A stretch of 64,000 nucleotides of DNA from Cognataquiflexum gelatinilyticum (GTDB lineage Bacteria; Bacteroidota; Bacteroidia; Cytophagales; Cyclobacteriaceae), in assembly GCF_024813435.1 (NCBI RefSeq), contig NZ_JANAEZ010000003.1:124001-188000 (forward strand), in the 5' to 3' direction. Below, in pieces: positions 60,144 to 64,000 of the stretch. Each line of letters starts with the position of its first letter. Within the stretch, counting starts at the first letter, position 1. The translations under genes were made by a program, and so were the position numbers. A model generated the notes under the pieces. That model saw only the letters and a list, made by a program, of their open reading frames with translations. It was not told the DNA's origin and did no database searches.

Positions 60144-60689
60144 TTACCAATTGGCAACTGTGGCTGTAAAGATGTCCTGAATAATATTCTGGAAAATTTC
60201 CTCTATCAACTGGCTTTCGACCTGAAGAATGGAAGTAGTTCTCGGGTCATAGTCTTTGAAGAAGGAGAAAGTCCGCTTGAGGTTTTCTTCCTCATTCACT
60301 GTATTAAGGTACTCGACTTCTATGGAAATGGTCAACCTCATTTGTCCGGCTCTATCCGGTAGATTAGGATCTGTACTGGTCACAGTCGCCTGAGGAGTTA
60401 TCGCATAGCGTTTGATTGCACCCAGAAATTGTATGTCTCCGTTGTTCCTAACCAATTCAAGCTGGGTATTTCGCTGATAAAACTCCTTGAGGGATTCAGT
60501 AAAAAGCTGTTCCATATTGGCAGGCCCACCTCCAGAATCATTGAAGAAGTTTTCTACCGAAAATGTCTTAGTCAATTCATAATTAATATTCGTTCCGGTA
60601 AAGCTGTAATTGATAGCACATCCCTGAAGTAAGAAAACCGGTATAAGCAAAGTCAAAACAAAGCTTCTTTTTTTCCTACTCAATGTCAT
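60144..60689 (-). CDS. lptE: LPS-assembly lipoprotein LptE family
   Basis: 181 aa. Lipobox in FLLQGCAINYSF. The mature part starts FTGTNINYELTKTFSVENFFN and has the LptE-like pattern of strands and helices (LFTESLKEFYQRNTQLELV, GQMRLTISIEVEYLN, LIEEIFQNIIQDIFT). It plugs LptD at the outer membrane. It overlaps the sigma-54 activator gene by 14 bases. Confidence 0.88.
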   Translation of the reverse strand: MTLSRKKRSFVLTLLIPVFLLQGCAINYSFTGTNINYELTKTFSVENFFNDSGGGPANMEQLFTESLKEFYQRNTQLELVRNNGDIQFLGAIKRYAITPQATVTSTDPNLPDRAGQMRLTISIEVEYLNTVNEEENLKRTFSFFKDYDPRTTSILQVESQLIEEIFQNIIQDIFTATVANW

Positions 60690-61962
60690 ATTGTTTGATT
60701 TTTCTATATAACGTCCTTTCGGATATCCCTAGGTCACTTGCAGCGTATTTTCTTTTGTTATTGTGTTTGCGGAGTGCTTTGAGGATCATTTCTTTTTCTT
60801 TTTTCTCCAAAGAAAGTGAATTATCGTCTTCCTCATGGATAATGTCCTCAATAGTATCGTCATCATAATCTTCTGTTTCCTCGTTTTGGTTTTGGTGGTC
60901 AATTACCAACGGCATATTTGTGGAAGGTGTTGCTGGTTTTTTCTCCTCAAACGAGGAAGACGGTTCCAAATCATCAAACAGGTTTTGATGCTTGGTCATG
61001 ATATTGGAGGTGAGCCCTCCGGATTGAAATGCCTCAAGTACCAGTTTTTTGAGTTCATTCATGTCCTTTTTCATGTCAAAAAGAACTTTGTACAGGATTT
61101 CTCTTTCCGAAAAATCTGAGAATTCATTTGAGCCTCCTGAACTTCCTGTCAGGGCTGGAAGTCTGCTTTGGTCAGTGGGAAGGTATTTTGATAATGTAGC
61201 TGCGTCAACTTCTCTTGTTTCTTCCAATAAGGAAATCTGCTCTGCAATGTTTTTGAGTTGTCGGATATTTCCGGGAAATGGGAATTTTACCAATAATTTC
61301 TTGGCAGCATCATCCAAGGAAATCGGCTTCACTTTGTACCGTTCTGAAAAATCAGTCGTAAATTTTCTGAACAGCATGACGACATCATCGCCTCTTTCAC
61401 GCAAAGGCGGCACATAGATAGGCACGGTATTCAATCTGTAATAAAGGTCTTCTCTGAATTCCCCTTTTTCTACTGCTTTGATCAGGTTGACATTGGTAGC
61501 GGCAATGACGCGTACGTTGGTTTTGAGTACTTTGGAGGAGCCAACTTTTATGAATTCGCCATTTTCCAAGACCCTCAAAAGCCTTGCCTGTGTTCCCAAA
61601 GGCATTTCCCCAATCTCATCGAGAAAAATGGAACCACCGTCTGTCACCTCAAAATATCCTTTCCTCGCTTCATGTGCGCCGGTAAAGGAGCCTTTTTCAT
61701 GGCCAAAGAGTTCTGAATCTATTGTTCCTTCTGGAATAGCGCCACAGTTGATGGCAATAAATTTACCATGTTTGCGGAGGCTAAGTGAGTGGATGATTTT
61801 TGAAAATGATTCCTTTCCACTGCCGCTTTCTCCTGTGATCAAAACAGTCATATCGGTGGGAGAGGCTTGCATTGCCACTTGTATGGCATGGTTCAGCAAT
61901 GGGCTGTTTCCAATAATGCCAAATCGTTGTTTTATACTTTGAATCTCTGAGGATGTGATCAT
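60676..61962 (-). CDS. Sigma-54-dependent transcriptional activator without receiver domain
   Basis: 428 aa. AAA+ domain at about 15-245: Walker A TGESGSGKES near 44, the sigma-54 contact GSFTGA at 91-96, Walker B SIFLDEIGEM near 110 and R-fingers in LRERGDDVVML. Linker about 265-380 acidic and Ser-rich, then a Fis-type helix-turn-helix ending NKRKYAASDLGISERTLYRK (start of it) at the C-terminus. No N-terminal sensor domain. It lies within an operon with miaB, lptE and secG, so it may control envelope functions. The gene order is typical of this phylum. Confidence 0.92.
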   Translation of the reverse strand: MITSSEIQSIKQRFGIIGNSPLLNHAIQVAMQASPTDMTVLITGESGSGKESFSKIIHSLSLRKHGKFIAINCGAIPEGTIDSELFGHEKGSFTGAHEARKGYFEVTDGGSIFLDEIGEMPLGTQARLLRVLENGEFIKVGSSKVLKTNVRVIAATNVNLIKAVEKGEFREDLYYRLNTVPIYVPPLRERGDDVVMLFRKFTTDFSERYKVKPISLDDAAKKLLVKFPFPGNIRQLKNIAEQISLLEETREVDAATLSKYLPTDQSRLPALTGSSGGSNEFSDFSEREILYKVLFDMKKDMNELKKLVLEAFQSGGLTSNIMTKHQNLFDDLEPSSSFEEKKPATPSTNMPLVIDHQNQNEETEDYDDDTIEDIIHEEDDNSLSLEKKEKEMILKALRKHNNKRKYAASDLGISERTLYRKIKQYDIE

Positions 61963-61978
61963 TATTTCATCTTAAATA

Positions 61979-63439
61979 TCAGGAAACAACTTCTCCAAAC
62001 AATGTTGCCGGTGAGCAATCGGTAATTCTTACCATGACATAGTCTCCTTTTTGGTATGGGCCATCAGGAATAATCACCACCTTGTTGGCGGAATTTTTTC
62101 CTTTAAGCTGCTCATTTGATCTTTTTGATTTTCCTTCTATTAAGATTTCCTGGATTTTTCCCAAGTCAAGTTTATTTCTTTCATAGGATAGCTGACTTTG
62201 TTTGTCGATGATTTCAGCCAACCTTCTTTTCTTTACTTCCAAAGGAATATCATCTGCAAATTTCTTTGCAGCCAAAGTTCCCGGACGCTCTGAATAGAAA
62301 AACATGTATGAAAAATCGTATTTTACAATATCCATCAATGTGAGTGTATCCTGATGTTCCTCCTCTGTTTCGGTACAAAATCCTGCAATCATATCGGATG
62401 AAATCCCACATTCCTCACCAAGAATTTCTCTGATTTTACTTACCCTTTCCAAGTACCATTCCCGATCATAAGTTCTGTTCATCAGTTCTAGTATTCTGGA
62501 ATTACCGCTTTGGACAGGAAGATGAATGTATTTGCAGATGTTGTCGTGTTTTTTGATGGTGTACAATACCTCATCGGTGATGTCTTTTGGATGGGAAGTC
62601 GAAAACCGGACTCTCAGCAAGGGACTGATCTCAGCGACCATCTCCAATAAATGATGGAAGTTGACCACCTCGGATACTTCATCTTCTTTTTTACTGAGTC
62701 TCGCTTTGTTGTTTTCTTCCGGAGACCATTTGTAGCTGTCTACATTTTGGCCGAGAAGCATTACTTCTCTGTAGCCTTGCGCAAAAAGGTCTCTTGCCTC
62801 ACTTACAATGGAATGTGGATCGCGGCTTCTTTCCCTTCCTCTTGTGAAAGGAACCACACAAAAAGAGCACATATTGTCACATCCTCTCATGATTGAAATC
62901 ATGGCATTGACGCCGTTGGAATTGAGTCGGACAGGAGCGATGTCTGCATAAGTTTCTTCCCTTGAAAGGAAAGTGTTCACACCTTTATTACCGAATTCAG
63001 CACCGGTCACAAGATTTGGAAGATCCCTGTAAGCGTCCGGACCAACGACCACATCTACTATTTTTTCTTCGTCAAGTAGTTTTTCTTTCAGCCTTTCAGC
63101 CATGCAACCAAGAACGCCTACTGTCAATTCGGGCCTATTTTTCTTAAGTGTATTGAATTGGCTGAGTCTTTTGCGGATTGTCTGTTCTGCTTTGTCCCTG
63201 ATAGAGCAGGTATTTAAAAATATGACATCTGCCTGCTCAAAATCCGAGGTGGTATCATAACCATTGTCCTTCATGATGGAAGCGACGATTTCGGAGTCAG
63301 AAAAATTCATTTGGCAACCGTAAGACTCGATGTAGAGCTTTTTTTGCTTGCCGGTATTGACTTCCTCGGTTGTTTTGTAATCAGTGGCTTGCGCCTCCTC
63401 AGGACTGAGGATATCTATATCTTTGATGATATTTTCCAT
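61979..63439 (-). CDS. miaB: tRNA-2-methylthio-N6-dimethylallyladenosine synthase MiaB
   Basis: 486 aa. N-terminal UPF0004 domain with Cys in ESYGCQMNFSDSE near 40 and LNTCSIRDKAEQ; radical-SAM cluster CDNMCSFC near 188-195; then MLLGQNVDSYKW and LPVQSGNSRILELMNRTYD; C-terminal TRAM domain ending TDCSPATLFGEVV. It adds the 2-methylthio group to i6A37 in tRNAs for UNN codons. First gene of the operon; the sigma-54 activator follows 16 bases later. Confidence 0.96.
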   Translation of the reverse strand: MENIIKDIDILSPEEAQATDYKTTEEVNTGKQKKLYIESYGCQMNFSDSEIVASIMKDNGYDTTSDFEQADVIFLNTCSIRDKAEQTIRKRLSQFNTLKKNRPELTVGVLGCMAERLKEKLLDEEKIVDVVVGPDAYRDLPNLVTGAEFGNKGVNTFLSREETYADIAPVRLNSNGVNAMISIMRGCDNMCSFCVVPFTRGRERSRDPHSIVSEARDLFAQGYREVMLLGQNVDSYKWSPEENNKARLSKKEDEVSEVVNFHHLLEMVAEISPLLRVRFSTSHPKDITDEVLYTIKKHDNICKYIHLPVQSGNSRILELMNRTYDREWYLERVSKIREILGEECGISSDMIAGFCTETEEEHQDTLTLMDIVKYDFSYMFFYSERPGTLAAKKFADDIPLEVKKRRLAEIIDKQSQLSYERNKLDLGKIQEILIEGKSKRSNEQLKGKNSANKVVIIPDGPYQKGDYVMVRITDCSPATLFGEVVS

Positions 63440-63533
63440 GGATATTTTACTTTGGATTGCGAAATTAAAAAAATACCGACAATTTGACAGGTTTTATTCT
63501 ATCATTTCTGTTAATTGAATTCTTTTGTCAAAA

Positions 63534-63562
63534 AAAACTCCTTCCGTAGAGGAAGGAGCTCG
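63534..63562 (-). terminator. Rho-independent terminator of the S41 protease gene
   Basis: CTCCTTCC and GGAAGGAG arms around GTAGA, with an A-run on the left that reads as U-run on the minus strand. Confidence 0.85.
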
Positions 63563-63569
63563 ATTTAAT

Positions 63570-64000
63570 TTAGTGCTTGACCTTTAGATTGGTTTGATCA
63601 TCAATTAATCTCCCAAACCTTGTCTGTTTTTCTATAGAACTTCCCATGTCAATCCTCTCTATCATTTGGATTCTGTCAGGTGAAGGCGTTCCTGTTATCT
63701 GTTCCAATGTGAGTTTCAACAAAAATTCATTCGTATCCCCCAATGGCAATAAGGTAGGTTGTGACAGCTCGTTGCCTTGAATGTTAGGCTGGAATCCTGA
63801 AGCGTAGTCAGACTGATCGTTTTTGTTGAATGATTGAGATACAATCGGCAGAAGACCATATTTGTTGGAAGGATTTTCTTCATCTTCGATGGCGATGGAA
63901 CCAACGTTTTTTCCGTAAGTCAATCCTCCAACCATAAATACTTCCATATATGGTTTAAGCCCATTGATAATCAGTTCGCTTGCAGATGCTGTTCTGGAAG
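63570..64000 (-). CDS. S41-family (C-terminal-processing-like) protease, 3' part, cut by right edge
   Basis: Open to the right edge; the frame from 63998 reads SRTASASELIINGLKPYMEV, where the Ser in TASASE is the expected S41 nucleophile, and the Lys in LTYGKNVGSI is the general base. The last 125 codons from an internal Met are seen in full; the PDZ domain and signal peptide lie outside. Family members process or degrade envelope proteins. The end is followed by a terminator. Confidence 0.85.
   Translation of the reverse strand, partial: SRTASASELIINGLKPYMEVFMVGGLTYGKNVGSIAIEDEENPSNKYGLLPIVSQSFNKNDQSDYASGFQPNIQGNELSQPTLLPLGDTNEFLLKLTLEQITGTPSPDRIQMIERIDMGSSIEKQTRFGRLIDDQTNLKVKH

Overview
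The window is a chromosomal stretch of a Bacteroidota bacterium, most likely order Cytophagales near Cyclobacteriaceae (Algoriphagus, Belliella and relatives). The pointers are low GC, promoters with the Bacteroidota -7 box TAnnTTTG, a TonB-dependent receptor with an N-terminal carboxypeptidase-like domain, a type IX secretion (T9SS) cargo protein, GldC, a DUF4221 lipoprotein, a sigma-54 activator in an operon with LptE and SecG, and many Bacteroidota DUF families (DUF3098, DUF983, DUF2807, DUF4920). The genus is an inference. I found no rRNA, tRNA, insertion sequence, prophage or CRISPR array.

Layout. 1-6 kb: a PagL-like lipid A deacylase cut by the left edge, a PepSY membrane protein, a Na/Pi symporter, a universal stress protein, an SDR oxidoreductase and a Crp/Fnr regulator. 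6-11 kb: beta-carbonic anhydrase and SulP transporter as a two-gene operon, then a SusC/CirA-like receptor. 11.5-17.7 kb: gldC, CoA-transferase scoA-scoB, ribF, truB, uppP, DUF3098, ftsX and pdeM, all on the minus strand. 17.8-25 kb: small secreted proteins, a VOC protein, a DUF4221 lipoprotein, metX and metY behind an S-box (SAM-I) riboswitch, a DUF2807 adhesin-like lipoprotein and a YbjQ-family protein. 25-29.6 kb: three tandem amidohydrolase paralogues. 29.8-37.8 kb: a receiver, a HEAT membrane protein, a GT2 synthase, a TPR/YaiO beta-barrel and an unknown membrane-anchored protein, facing an LtaS-like sulfatase. 37.8-46.5 kb: mixed small genes including msrA, a DUF4920/c-type haem operon, an alkaline phosphatase and a DoxX/DUF2237 pair. 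46.5-49 kb: proBA. 49-54 kb: a giant repetitive T9SS protein. 54-58 kb: receiver plus corA, and groES-groEL. 58-64 kb: the operon miaB, sigma-54 activator, lptE, repeat-like protein, secG, and an S41 protease cut by the right edge.

How genes may work together. The strongest candidates for undescribed biology are two. First, the 29.85-37.76 kb locus looks like a synthase-dependent exopolysaccharide system: cytoplasmic receiver, membrane HEAT protein, GT2 synthase, TPR/beta-barrel exporter and a periplasmic accessory protein, packed as an overlapping operon. Second, Crp/Fnr-type palindromes sit upstream of the crp/fnr gene itself, the sulP-carbonic anhydrase operon and the DUF983 gene. In all three the palindrome axis lies 28.5-29.5 bp from the start of a -7-like box and no -33 TTG is present, which is the geometry of class II activation. 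A fourth related palindrome lies between the usp and SDR genes. The metY leader also carries a long palindrome over its -33 element, suggesting transcriptional control on top of the riboswitch.
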